A stretch of DNA of 64,000 nucleotides from Sceloporus undulatus (taxonomy: Eukaryota; Chordata; Lepidosauria; Squamata; Phrynosomatidae). Location of the stretch: assembly GCF_019175285.1 (NCBI RefSeq), contig NC_056523.1, positions 124,514,305-124,578,304 of the forward strand, in the 5' to 3' direction. The translations under genes were made by a program, and so were the position numbers. Each line of letters begins with the position of its first letter. The stretch's first letter is position 1. Positions 10,470 to 21,019 of this stretch are shown here, one piece after another. The notes beneath the pieces were generated by a model. It did no database searches and was not told the origin of the DNA. It worked only from the letters and a program-made list of their open reading frames with translations.

Positions 10470-10580
10470 TGCAGCAAAAACAAGAAAGAGGTTTGTGGCA
10501 CTTTAAATACTTAAGACATGGATTATGCCATAAGCTTTTCAGCTCTAGAGTCTATTTCATCAGAGGCATGAAGTGTTATC
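10470..10580 (-). mobile_element. PLE-type terminal repeat fragment, family 2
   Basis: Minus strand reads CACTTCATGCCTCTGATGA... AGCTTATGGCATAATCCATG ...AAGTGCCACAAACC. This order (DNA near CTGATGA, then GAAA-AGCTTATG, then GGTGCCACA) is the pattern of a well-known reptile PLE terminus. No RT next to it. Confidence 0.6.
10537..10563 (-). ncRNA. Hammerhead-ribozyme-like core
   Basis: Minus strand: CTGATGA (10563-10557), a partly paired AGACTCTAGAGCT segment, GAAA (10540-10537), then AGCTTATG. Both invariant core boxes are intact. Stem II looks weakened. Cleavage ability is unknown. Confidence 0.5.
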
Positions 10581-11349
10581 CTCACTTGGCAGGTATACAT
10601 GCACATGGGTGCGAAGGAGGGGGATGCAGAAGCAGGAATTAAATGGCAATGAAATGAAAAAAAGTACAGTCTGTGACAGTTCAATTAGAGCTTAAATATA
10701 TGCAAAATAGGTACATTGACCCTTCACAATGGCAGTAATTTGTGATAACACAATCATCTTAATATTGGTGAGCAAATTAACACCTGTAGTGGGATAGGAA
10801 GCTATTATCCCTAGCCAGACCCAAAAGAAGTGAATTGAACTTTTTTGATAAGTGAAACGTAAGCAGTTTCACACTGGAATTTTCCTTTGTTCCAGGACAG
10901 CCATTTAAAGTCCATGTTAATATATACTAGTAGGCAAAAAACAAAACAAAAATCATCTGTTCTTGATTTTGGAAAATACCGTTTCTGATGTCAGATTTGC
11001 GTCCATTAGTATTTGTTCAGCAACTAGTCTGTTCAACCTATGCAGAATGTGAAAGGACACTGCTGGCAGATGACAGCATATATCACACTACAAGACCGGT
11101 TGGTAAATGAACTGGCTTTTTGTGGCTGCTGTTATTAGGTCCTGTAATATTATTGCCTTAGTAGATATGAGGACAAAGTTGTGTAGAGTCTGGTACCATG
11201 TTAATGTTTCTCAGTGTAGTTCAGATGGATGCGATGGCCAAGGAAGTTATACATGGTAGCAAGTGGTAGTGTTCTGCCATTTTCTCTTTTAGTTGCAGAT
11301 TATTCTTGATTACTATTCGAACTTTGCTGATTTGCTTTTTCACTTCATT
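10581..11349. other. Unassigned sequence
   Basis: No gene, SINE or TIR element recognised. Confidence 0.5.
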
Positions 11350-11533
11350 TGTTGTTTGTTGTGTGCCTTCATATAATTTTAGACTTATAGTTACCTATTT
11401 TGGATTTTTCTGGGGCTGAGAGTGTGTGATTTGCCCAAGCTCAGCCACTGAGTTTCCATGACTGAGCAAGGAATCGAACCCTGATCACCACAGTTGTAGA
11501 TCAACACTCAAACTAGTACATCATGATGGCTCT
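11350..11533 (-). mobile_element. tRNA-derived SINE (family A), minus strand
   Basis: On the + strand it starts with TTGTTTGTTGTGTGCCTTCA (complement of the tail) and runs through GAGAGTGTGTGATTTGCCCA and GGAATCGAACCCTGATCACC to CATCATGATGGCTCTC. Internally deleted and diverged. Confidence 0.8.
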
Positions 11534-11934
11534 CTTTCATTTTGTGAGGTGGATATAATAGAAGCATCTGGTATAAATGTTTAACACTGCACCTGTGTAC
11601 ATATCTACTCAGAGGTAAGTTCAGTGTTCATCCCAGTGGAATTTGTTTGCAAGTAAAGAGTTACTGAATTGCAGCCTGAGTTGTGATTAACTGGCTGATG
11701 AATCATTGTAGATTTTACTGTAGACAATGGACTGTATGGTGTTTTGGGCTGGAAGCTAGATGCATGTAGACATATGTAGCAACCGGTATGTTTCTAATAA
11801 GTTCATACTTTTACATGCTAGTAATAAAGTTCCACAACAGTGTCCATAAAATACTCCTGTTGCACATATTGGGCCAGTTCAATTGTTGATAGTAGGATTA
11901 AAGTTGTTAAAATACTACTGAGCTCCTGAATTGT

Positions 11935-12072
11935 TTGTAGTTTGTTATGGCACTAGAGCACTCTGACAGAGAAGGCTAAATAGCTCACAAAACTAACCAT
12001 CTCAGAATTCTATAACACTGCATTGAAGTGGCATCAAACTGCATTAATTCTGCAGTGCAGAGGCAGCCTTAG
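11935..12072. mobile_element. Palindromic MITE, family 1, partial
   Basis: Right half of the family: CTCTGACAGAGAAGGCTAAA, CTCAGAATTCTATAACACTG, GGCATCAAACTGCATTAATT, CTGCAGTGCAGAGGCAGCC. The left half is short or too diverged to see. Confidence 0.65.
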
Positions 12073-12087
12073 AATGACAAACAACTA

Positions 12088-12306
12088 CAGTTGACCTTCC
12101 ATATCCACAGGTTCAGCAACCACGGATTCAGCCATCCATGACTTGGAAATATTTTTTTTTAAATGTTAAAAAGCAAACCTTTTGAGTTGTTCACCATTTT
12201 ATATAAGGGATGCCATTTTACTACACTGTTGTCTTGAGCCTCCATAGATTTTGGTATCCATAGGAATGCATCCTAGAACCAAACCCCAGTGGATACAAAG
12301 GTCCCA
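12088..12306. mobile_element. Tigger-like MITE
   Basis: After TA it starts CAGTTGACCTTCCATATCCA and contains GGTTCAGCAACCACGGATTC. It ends with GGAATGCATCCTAGAACCAA then CCCCAGTGGATACAAAGGTC. These are hallmarks of short pogo/Tigger-type elements known in many amniotes. About 220 bp, non-coding. A second copy is at 13832-14058. Confidence 0.7.
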
Positions 12307-13754
12307 CATCATGTAGCATATTTCTCAAACTATCACTTTCTATCTCCCAGAGCCAGAAACAATTATGAAGAAGGAAGGAGAGAGGAAGAAGAGGAATTCT
12401 CTTTGGTTCTTCAAAATAACAATGTCAGCTTTATTTCTCCATCTACTGCTTTTGGAATACAAAGTATTTTACAGTCTCAGCCTCTTTCAGGCCACACTGA
12501 CTGTCCACTCATCTCACTTTGTGTTTGGAACGATCTTATGTGCTTCTTTCTTTCAAAGTCCAATTTCTGGCCAGACTTTGATGACGTTGTAGAACAGCAG
12601 CAGGCACAAGGGGGCACTGTGCTGCAGGGAGTAGGACAGGTGTCTCAGTTTGAGCATACTCAGAGATAAGGCTAGAGAGATACTGGAGACAAGGTACCAG
12701 AGCAGTTACTGGGTGATAAGAGGCATCCCTTTCCTCAGGAAAAAGAAATAAGAAAAATAAGCAGGATCAGCTACTACAAGATGTGAAATGCTCCTCCTTT
12801 AAGACCCTTGAAAACAGCCATCAGTCAGAGCATGCAATACTTTGTCCAAGAGGTGTCCAAACAGTATGAGGCAGCTTCTTGTGTTTCTGGCTAAGTCAGA
12901 GTGTATTCAGATGCTCTGTTTCTGGACAGCAGGTTAAAATTGTCTCAGATATCTCTACCAAAAAAGGTAACTCTTTGCAGAGTAGTCTGTTGGAAGTAGC
13001 ATGCATGTTTACCATTATTCTGGTTGCTGTTTTCAGCTCATCATATTAAGAAAAGCAAATTGATTTTGAGTTAAATTCATGATGACATGAGTTAATATCT
13101 TATAGGGCTTGCAGCACTAACCTCCCTATTTTGGCTTCTCTACTTCTCCTTGAACTCAAGAGACTATTTACTATCCCGGCTTTGTTGAAAGTCTTCCGGC
13201 TTACAAGGGACAAAATCATGGGCTGTTTTATTTTTCCTTTTGCAAAATGAAAAAGAAGAGCATAGAAGAAAAACTGGGATTCTAACATAAAAGGCAGAGA
13301 GCTAAGGGAAGCTATTGAGCATGGTCAAATTATTGGACAATGCAGTCCAGAATCCTGCCTCTAAAGTTGCCCAGCACGTTGAATGTATTACTTAGCTGAG
13401 AAGAAGCCAGCTCAAAATGGTCACAGTATGTGTTGAGGTTCTCCTGAAGCTGTTTGATTAAGCCTGTGACAGCCAAGAATAAGAAGTCTTATGACATGAT
13501 GATGCACAGTCTTTCTAGATTGAGTTGTTTCTGTTTTGAGATCTTATAGGTGAATTCAACTCTCTTCTTATAAGGTCATGCAGAGGGCAGGCGGATGACC
13601 ACACAAAGGATCGTCTGAAAGTTATCTGTCTACTGTCATTCAAAGTGGTATATTGGTAAATGCTGACAGGCTAGAATTCTTTATGACACTTGCCGTAGCC
13701 AAGGAGAACCCATAGCATGTGTATCTGTGTGTATATATGTGGGTGGGTGGATGG
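12307..13754. other. Unassigned sequence
   Basis: 1.4 kb without a recognisable gene or repeat. The small open frames show no protein family. Confidence 0.5.
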
Positions 13755-13778
13755 ATGGATAGATAGATNNNNNNNNNN

Positions 13779-13830
<52 letters not shown>
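13755..13830 (+). repeat. (GATA)n microsatellite, left arm
   Basis: GATA/GATG units broken by a run of ten N. The real length is unknown because of the gap. Confidence 0.95.
13769..13778. other. Assembly gap (10 N)
   Basis: Ten undetermined bases within the GATA array. The fixed round length suggests a placeholder rather than a measured size. Confidence 0.98.
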
Positions 13831-13831
<1 letters not shown>

Positions 13832-13832
<1 letters not shown>

Positions 13833-14058
13833 GTGGACCTTTGGTATCCATTGGGGTTTGGTTTTAAGACCTCCCGTGTATAACAAAATCTATGGATGGT
13901 CAAGTCCCATTAAAGACAATGGTGTAGTGAAATGATGTCACTTATATAATAAAGCAAAATCAAGGTATGCTTTTTGGAATGTATATATTTTAAAAATACT
14001 TTCAAGCTGTGGGTGGTTGAATCCATGGATAAAGAATTTGTGGATATGAAGGGCCAAC
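13832..14058. mobile_element. Tigger-like MITE inside the GATA array
   Basis: Starts GTGGACCTTTGGTATCCATT, contains TTGAATCCATGGATAAAGAA and ends TGTGGATATGAAGGGCCAAC. It has the same layout as 12088-12306 in the opposite orientation. Both flanks are GATA repeat, which supplies the TA target. The flanks match because the array itself was split. Confidence 0.7.

Positions 14059-14059
<1 letters not shown>

Positions 14060-14113
<54 letters not shown>
14060..14113 (+). repeat. (GATA)n microsatellite, right arm
   Basis: About 13 pure GATA units directly after the Tigger-like MITE, so most probably one array divided by insertion. Confidence 0.95.
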
Positions 14114-14118
14114 CATAA

Positions 14119-14338
14119 GAGCCAGTGTGGTGTAGTGGTTTGAGCGCTGCATGATGATTCTGGAGACCAGGATCGAATCTCTGCTCAGGCATGGAAACCC
14201 ACTGGATGACCTAGGGCAAGTCACACTCTCTCAGTCTCAGAAGAAGGCAAACACAAACCCCTCTGAACAAATTTTGCCAAGAAATCCCCATGTTAGGGTT
14301 GCCATAAGTTGGAAACAACCTGAAAGCACACAACAATA
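14119..14338 (+). mobile_element. tRNA-derived SINE (family A)
   Basis: GAGCCAGTGTGGTGTAGTGG head, GACCAGGATCGAATCTCTGC, GGGCAAGTCACACTCTCTCA, TTGCCAAGAAATCCCCATG, TTGGAAACAACCTGAAAGCA and a CACAACAATATT end. Near full length. Confidence 0.9.
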
Positions 14339-15231
14339 TTATAATAAGTCATACCACTGGTTTGACAAAATCAGTGGGACCTAGGTCAGGTCCTTAGTCA
14401 TGATTTTCATGACTTTAAGCATGACAAAACCTGGATCCAACCAATACAGAGAGTGAGAGAGAGCATCACTTTATGGCAAAAAGTCCTTGAATTGTAGTCT
14501 CCTAAGTTCTTCCTTTAGCACACCACTGCTTTCACTTCTATTTACAAGCTTGCTCCAAAAATTGAACTCAGAGGGTACACCTCCACTCTGCTAAGGACCT
14601 GTGCCTCCTAATCCCCTTTCTTTCTTTCTTTTCTCAAATGGAAACCTTATTTTGGTTAAACATTTCAAAATCTGAGCAGTTCATCACAAGCACAACTCTC
14701 AGTTTTCTATATTATACCAAGCCCTCCAACCACAAGTTGAGTCAACCTACCTATGCAAACCTGAAATTTCTTTTGGTCATGGGAATCAATCAAGTTGTCT
14801 GTGGCTTGAATGATGGAGGGGAGAGTCAGCTTATCAAGCCAATGGAAGATATAAAACTGGGAAACACTGCAAAGATATAATCAGATTCACGCAGAATTAA
14901 TGATCTTGATGTGGGGAAGTGGAGCTGAAAATAACAAAGGACAACTCATTAAAGACAAATATACAGTACATGTATTGCTCGAATAAAAGAAAACACAATG
15001 CACCGATAGAAGGTGAAAAATAATTGGTTAATAATAGTAGACATGGAGAGAGGACTAACCTGGACCACAGATTGAGTGACCTGTGAAATGTAAAGTGTTT
15101 GTGGGTGGCACGCAGTGGCATTACTCCCTTTGGTGTCACCCAGCTCAGGTGCCCGGAAAGGGTGGTGGAGGGAGTGGCAGGCTGTCCCTCACAGCTGGCA
15201 ACCTATCTCCCAGTCCCTGACAGACCACTGC
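14339..15231. other. Unassigned sequence
   Basis: No gene seen. A TTTCTTTC stretch lies near 14619-14632. Confidence 0.5.
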
Positions 15232-15287
15232 GGGGGGGGGGGGGGGGGGGGGGGGCCCCCCCCCCCGGATACCCTCTTTCCCCCGGG

Positions 15288-15318
<31 letters not shown>
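15232..15318. repeat. G/C homopolymer block
   Basis: 24 G, then 11 C, a short mixed spacer, then 29 G. It may be real, or an assembly or base-calling artefact. If real it could fold as G-quadruplex or as a G:C hairpin. It disrupts any open frame reading through it. Confidence 0.9.
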
Positions 15319-17611
15319 TGAGCTGATGCCACAGCCTCCAGATATCCTGTTTAGAGTCTTGTGTGGCTTCCATGCCACACTCTGAACAGAAAGAAACACA
15401 CACACACCCCAGTAGAGCCCACTGCTAAAGGAGATGAAGCTACAGACTTCAGAGATCCCATTCAGGGTTTGGCACAGCTGCTGAGCAAGCGAGAAAGGGA
15501 GGCAACTGCCTTTCCTGCTCATCCAGCAGTTATGCCAGTCCCACCACATATATTGCCCCATTGGATGTCACCTGGTGCAAACTGCACCCTCTTAGTGAAA
15601 CATCTGGGGGAACTTATGACAGGATATGATCCAGTACAATAACAGAAGAGTGCAACCCATGAGCAAAGTGTGGTGCACAGGCTCTTTTTGCAGTCCCCCC
15701 CCCATGTTTTTCCAGGGAATGTAGACCACACCAAGCGACAACCTAAGCGGAGTGAAACCACTGCTCCCCAGATATCTGCCTTTTGGCAGAAACAGGCTGT
15801 AGCATGTGCATGCATCCCTTTAAAATGCTGAAGAGATGGTGTGAGTGGGTTGAGTCACAGTGGGAGGAGAAAGGAGAGGCCCCAGGTTTTTATAAATTTG
15901 AAATTAATTTTTAAATTTTTTAAATGTTCTTTCAAAACATCACATCTTACCAAATTTTCACTTTAATCATATGAAGCAGTGCCCATGTAAATGCATTTAG
16001 GCCGTCTATATGATATTGTAATTTAAAGGTATAATTTAAATTTTGGTAGCTGTTTATGTCACAACTTTTACCATTACATTCAGTGATTTATGGGAATTAC
16101 TATTTATGAGTAACAGTAGTATAAAAAACATTAGTAAGGATTCTGTCCCGTGTTGTATGGAAGATCAATAGTTGGGGTGACACCATGAGTTACCACACGA
16201 AATGACATTACTGCTTGGTAATGATCAAACCTCTGTTGTATTTATTGGTTACTTTGTGATACGTGATGTAGGCACATGTAGGAAAGCTTAAAGGTAATCC
16301 TCCACTGGATCTATCCCACAGATTCTCTGTGTTTTCGCTGTCTGTTGTCCAGTATAATGTGGAGGGTTGATTTAGAATAGATAAGACATGCCTGACCTGA
16401 TAACAAAAGCTCAAGATCAAGTAGTGTGCTGCTCAGGCTTCCCAGAAGAGCTGTCAACTCGCCTGGCAGAATTACTTCTGTCAGGACTGGTCAGACTTTA
16501 ACTAGGGGTCTCTCTGCGTTTGAATAGACAGCTTCCCCCAGCTACCCTCAAAAGGGTTCCCAGGGGTTGTCAAAGGCCTGAATAGAGGAATTCCTTCCTC
16601 TTGAATCAGATCTTCTTCCCACTACAACCCATTGCTTACCAGACTCTAAGACTGGCTCTCCGTGACCTTCATTGGTGGCGTATACTGTTAAGCAAAGCTG
16701 GGAAATTTTCCTCTTCATACTAGGCAGGAAACAATTTTTCCACATTCACCTTCTGGGTCAATGCCAGCTTTGCCTAAGTAGCAGGTGGTTATCTTTTCTG
16801 AACCTTCACCCTTGGAGATTGCTTTGCCTTACTTTTTTCATAAGCTTTGTTTCTGCCTCTGTACCATTAGGCAATGTGACGTAAATGGCTTCCACTGGCA
16901 AATCCTGGATGGCAGTGGCAGCAGCTGGCCAGCTGTTTTTCTTAAACTTTCTGACTGCTGTGTTGGAAGACTGAGTGGTGCATGCCACACATTCTGCCCT
17001 AGAGCCCACCACCACCACCACCACCAAATAAAAGTGGAAAACTTTCTCCCATTACCACATTCAGATACCAGTCTGGATTCTGCTACCAGTCAGGCTACCT
17101 TCTTATTGGACATTAGAGAGGATTATTTTGGCTCAAATAACAATGTGTTTGGGCTGGCTGTGCTTTTCTGGTGTTCCCATATGCTTTGCTGTGTCCATGT
17201 TCCCTTCTGTGCCTACATTCTGCTGCTGCTTTTTTTTCCTGGGACTGTGTGGTTATAGATGTTAGTTTTTCCTGAAAATACTTCCACTTCTACAGTCTTG
17301 GCAACTTCCATGTTTGCTGACCTCAGCTCATTATTGGCCTTGGTTTTGGCTTCTTGTTTATTTTGGCCTCTTGCCTCTAGAATGGAATGACTTTTCAGAT
17401 ACTGGCTCCCTCTGCGTCCAGAATCCCAAATCAAGCCTTATTCCCTGCAAGCATGAACTGTATATGAGGAATGGCAGAAGCTGCCTACAACACAACTTAT
17501 GGCAGGCCCTTTTTCTATCCACTGGCCCTCCTCAAGTATAGTAAGTCACTCCCTTAGCATAACAAAATGGTGGATGATACTGTATGGGACAATCCAGTGA
17601 TAACGTATGAT
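15319..17611. other. Unassigned sequence
   Basis: About 2.3 kb without an identified gene. Includes a CACCACCACC tract near 17009-17025 and short C or A runs. Open frames up to about 157 codons have no recognisable domain. Confidence 0.5.
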
Positions 17612-17825
17612 AAGCAACAACTGATACAAAGTTTGACGCCATTTTAAATGCCTTAGCTCAGTGTAGTGGAATTCTGGTATATGTAGTTTTGGGAGACATT
17701 TAGCTTTCTAAGTCAGAAAGCTCTGGTGCCACAACAAAGTACAGTTCTCAGATTCCATAGCACTGAACCATGGCAGTTAAAGTGGTGTCAAATTGGATTA
17801 TTTCTGTAGTGTGGATGCTGTCTCA
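17612..17825. mobile_element. Palindromic MITE, family 1
   Basis: Left arm GTTTGACGCCATTTTAAATG and right arm CATGGCAGTTAAAGTGGTGT, CAAATTGGATTATTTCTGTA, GTGTGGATGCTG. The centre holds AGTCAGAAAGCTCTGGTGCC. Right arm well kept, left arm diverged. Confidence 0.75.
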
Positions 17826-17932
17826 GAGGGGAAACATATCCAGGGGTAGTCATGTTGCCATACAGCAAAATGCAGGAACATTCAAAGTCCACAAAACAGT
17901 GCTACCTTTATTGGGTGAACCAAAATGCATAT

Positions 17933-17974
17933 ACTTGATGCAAGTTTTCAAAGCTCCACTAGTTTCTTCATCAG
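17933..17974 (-). ncRNA. Hammerhead-like core
   Basis: Minus strand: CTGATGA (17974-17968), a stem II-like segment, GAAA (17949-17946), then ACTTG CAT CAAGT (17945-17933), a perfect 5-bp stem III-like hairpin. Stem II is imperfect. Confidence 0.5.
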
Positions 17975-18057
17975 ACAATGATGTTAAAAATCATATGGGA
18001 AATACAAAAAACACTGACATATTTTTGTTTCTCCTGTAAGATTTTTAACATCTTTGC

Positions 18058-18090
18058 CTAATGAAGAAGCCAGTGGAGCTTTGAAAGCTT
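18058..18090 (+). ncRNA. Hammerhead-like core, opposing arm
   Basis: CTAATGA (18058-18064, one base from CTGATGA), GAAGC...GCTTT stem-loop, GAAA (18083-18086), GCTTG. Faces the core at 17933-17974. Confidence 0.4.
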
Positions 18091-18266
18091 GACGATGTGA
18101 AGAAGGATTGGGATCCATTGTTAAAATACCTGGGGGAAAAGGAGAAATTTTGGTTATTTAAGGTTTTTGACTACCGTATCTTGCTTATTTAGTCTTAGGT
18201 TTTGATAAATAAATTTATATCAATCAATATTTAATTATTATACTTTAGTTTCATCTGATTAGCTTA

Positions 18267-18633
18267 GGTGCGCTACAGACTGTCCTTAAAGGATGGTCTG
18301 GCGGCAGTGCCGTTTGTGCCGCCGGCAAGCCGCAGCGGATATACCACACAGCTTGGCGGTGGCAAGAAAAAGAAGCCATAAACGGTGGCTTCTTTGCGCG
18401 GCACGCCAGTGATGCTGCAGTGCACCATTGGCGCACTCATGACATCACCTGGGTGCCACGACGTGCGGATGCTAGGCGTCCATTACGTTGAAATGGCGGC
18501 GCCTGTGTGAACAGGGTACCGCCATTTTGTACGTACTCTGTACGTACTAGGGTTGCGGGTGTCTAAAAGAGATGCCCCCAGACAACCCTAGTACGTACAG
18601 AGTATGTACTTGGGTGCCTGTCTGTAGCGCACC
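18267..18633. mobile_element. TIR MITE with TTA duplication (Harbinger-like)
   Basis: Perfect terminal inverted repeats GGTGCGCTACAGAC / GTCTGTAGCGCACC, flanked on both sides by TTA (18264-18266, 18634-18636). 367 bp, CpG-rich, non-coding. Contains an inner palindrome (18528-18609) with repeated GTACGTAC. A 3-bp TTA/TAA target is typical of PIF/Harbinger, which is the basis for the family call. Confidence 0.8.
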
Positions 18634-18636
18634 TTA

Positions 18637-21019
18637 GTTAGATAGATAGAATATTTTAGAAACACATTTTTCCTTTTAGGGTTTCTGTATCAGCCCTTGT
18701 ATACAATATATGATAATATTTAGGATAGGTGACTTTGGGATTTCTAGCAGTTAATGATAATGGGATTGAAGTTCAGGAAGTCTTATTGTTTGGTCATGTG
18801 TTTATATGCCATGTTTTAATTAGTATTCATTGTTATTTGTTTATTGTTATTTCTATGTCTTTAATAAATTTATTTTTTAAAAAACCCAAAATTTACACCA
18901 AGTATTTTATTACGCATTCTGTCTTGACATCTGCAGAACAACAAAAGCAAAAGCAAAGGAAAAGACACACACAGGATTTCACTACAACAATGAAGCAGCA
19001 CCTGGAGCCCTGCAACAACAAACCAGCCCTTTTAGCCTATGGAAAAACACCAGTATGTCTTGTCTAATAAGTTAATCTTTGCAACCCTTGAATAACAAGC
19101 AAGGATTTATTTGCTGTACCTTTGCCGTCACTGAGCAGTGCATTCCAGTGGTCAGGTTCTCCTAGTGATGCAGAAGGGGGCACTTGCTTTTCCAGGCTCT
19201 GTATTTGGTTAGTAGGAGGTGCTGGCCCTCCTTGGCTTGGACAAAGCACCAAGGTCAGGGACAGGAAGGGAGAAGGCCACAAACAATAGTTCCAAACTGA
19301 GAAACTGGGGCTATCTCAGAGAATGGTCCATTGTGTCACTGACACCAGCTGTTTACCTTTCACCAGCAGGCAGTAGGGGACAGAATTTCCTCTTTCTGAT
19401 CAAAAGATTTCTGTAAAAGCTGCAGCCAAAGGAATTGACCACTCCCCTGGCTTCCTCTGGGGCTTTTCAGAGACAGGTGTGAATGTGTTTCAAAGAACCC
19501 ACTGAAGGTGGGGTCTGAGGAAAGTTCTGTGGGGAAGCTCAGAGCAAAGAGAAAATGAATACTCTGGCAGACAGCAAGAGCTCAGATGGGGAAGGAAACC
19601 AGGAATTCCCCTGGGACATCACCTACAATGAAATTTGCCCACCTCCTTCCAAGAACGCTCTTATTCAGTGTTCCAGTCAGGAAGCCAGGTCTTCCTCCAG
19701 GACACTTCAAGAAACAGCTTGGGACAGTTAGTTTTTCTGTGTTACAGCACCCATAATCTCTAAGTTGTAAGTGGCTCAAGACTCAAGAGGAGAATGGCAC
19801 TCCTACTGCCTCCCCCTGCTTTCTGATTTTCTTTTGTAGCTGGCACCCAGAGTGCTCTTTTGGAGATTGGGTATGTGTGCCCTTTTACTGATGTGTCAGT
19901 TTTTAAAAGTTCATTTGGGATACTTCTGCAGCCTTTGGATTGTCCCAAGAAGTTTGATACTTCTCTTAGTTGGTTCAATTTCTATAGATGTTCACCTCCC
20001 AAATTTGCTAATGGCAGAAGAGATGCCCCACTCAGAAAAAAGAACAAGGTCTGGCATCCCTTTAATTCTTCTCATTAAAATTCCATGCCCTCCTTAGTTC
20101 ATAGTACTCTCACTGTCCCCAGTCCCTTTCCAAGAGGCAGAAAAGGCTTTCGTGCTTTCCCCTTTCCTTCTCCCAGAATGATTTTATACTGCTCATTGTA
20201 GGTATTCCATCTCCTCCCTCCAAGAGCAGCACAAGAATATAAGCAGCCCAGTAAATAAGTACTTCAGCCTGCTGGCAGAAGCATTGGTTTAAAGGCTTAT
20301 GGCTTATTGGTGAGTGGATCTCCTGGTGAGGGATGGTCCAGCCTGCTGAGTGAAATCACAAGCTGGAGCCTTTCCTAGCTGGTTTGAGCTGCCTGAGGAG
20401 GCTTGAGCCTCTGCCTGCTTCAGAAGCAGTGCAGGAGCTTGCTTCTGGACACTTGGCAGGAGAAGGGACTCCAGTCGGCTGCTAAAAATGGCAGGGGGTT
20501 GCTTTGCCCCCTAGATTGACTGGCATCTTCCAAATGTACACTACAGTATATCTGTCTGGCACTCAGTGAGATCAGAAACATTATCTTTTTGGACAAGATC
20601 TTTCATAGTCTCTCAGGCATGCCGGCAAGGCAATTCTGGGCATTGTGTAATTTTAAAAAGAAATAAATAAAAGGTTTTCTAAACTTAGCTTCTAATTCAT
20701 CATTCATCACCTACAAAACCTTGCATCTATTAACTGCCCTGATGAAGCACCAAGAGTCCCTTAGGTATGTTCTTCTCCCATGCCCACTGTCCCCATTAAC
20801 AGGGATCTGCTGGTGGTGGTTATGAGCTTTGCAGTCCAACATGCAAGGGTGTCTACTCCAGGTTGGGTAAGTCTTGTTATAATGGATGAGTTGGATACTC
20901 TGTGCTGATGCCTGTCTTTTTGAAGATGAGATGGCCAACTACAGTTTTCAAATCTGTTTTCTTTAGTCTCTGGAGTTTATCAGACTCAAGTTTTGGACCC
21001 TGCAATTGTGCTAAGGAAG
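18637..21019. other. Unassigned sequence
   Basis: 2.4 kb with no recognised gene or mobile element. Frames are short and unremarkable. Confidence 0.5.

Larger units (their letters stand above)
17838..18105. mobile_element. Inverted pair of PLE-type termini, family 3
   Basis: Left arm (minus) runs from CAGGGGTAGTCATGTTGCC through CTTTATTGGGTGAACCAAAA to the CTTCATCAG box. Right arm (plus) starts TTTGCCTAATGAAGAAGCCA and continues through GAGCTTTGAAAGCTTG. About 80 bp separates them. No RT. Same family as 24911-25210 and 25497-25985. Confidence 0.65.
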
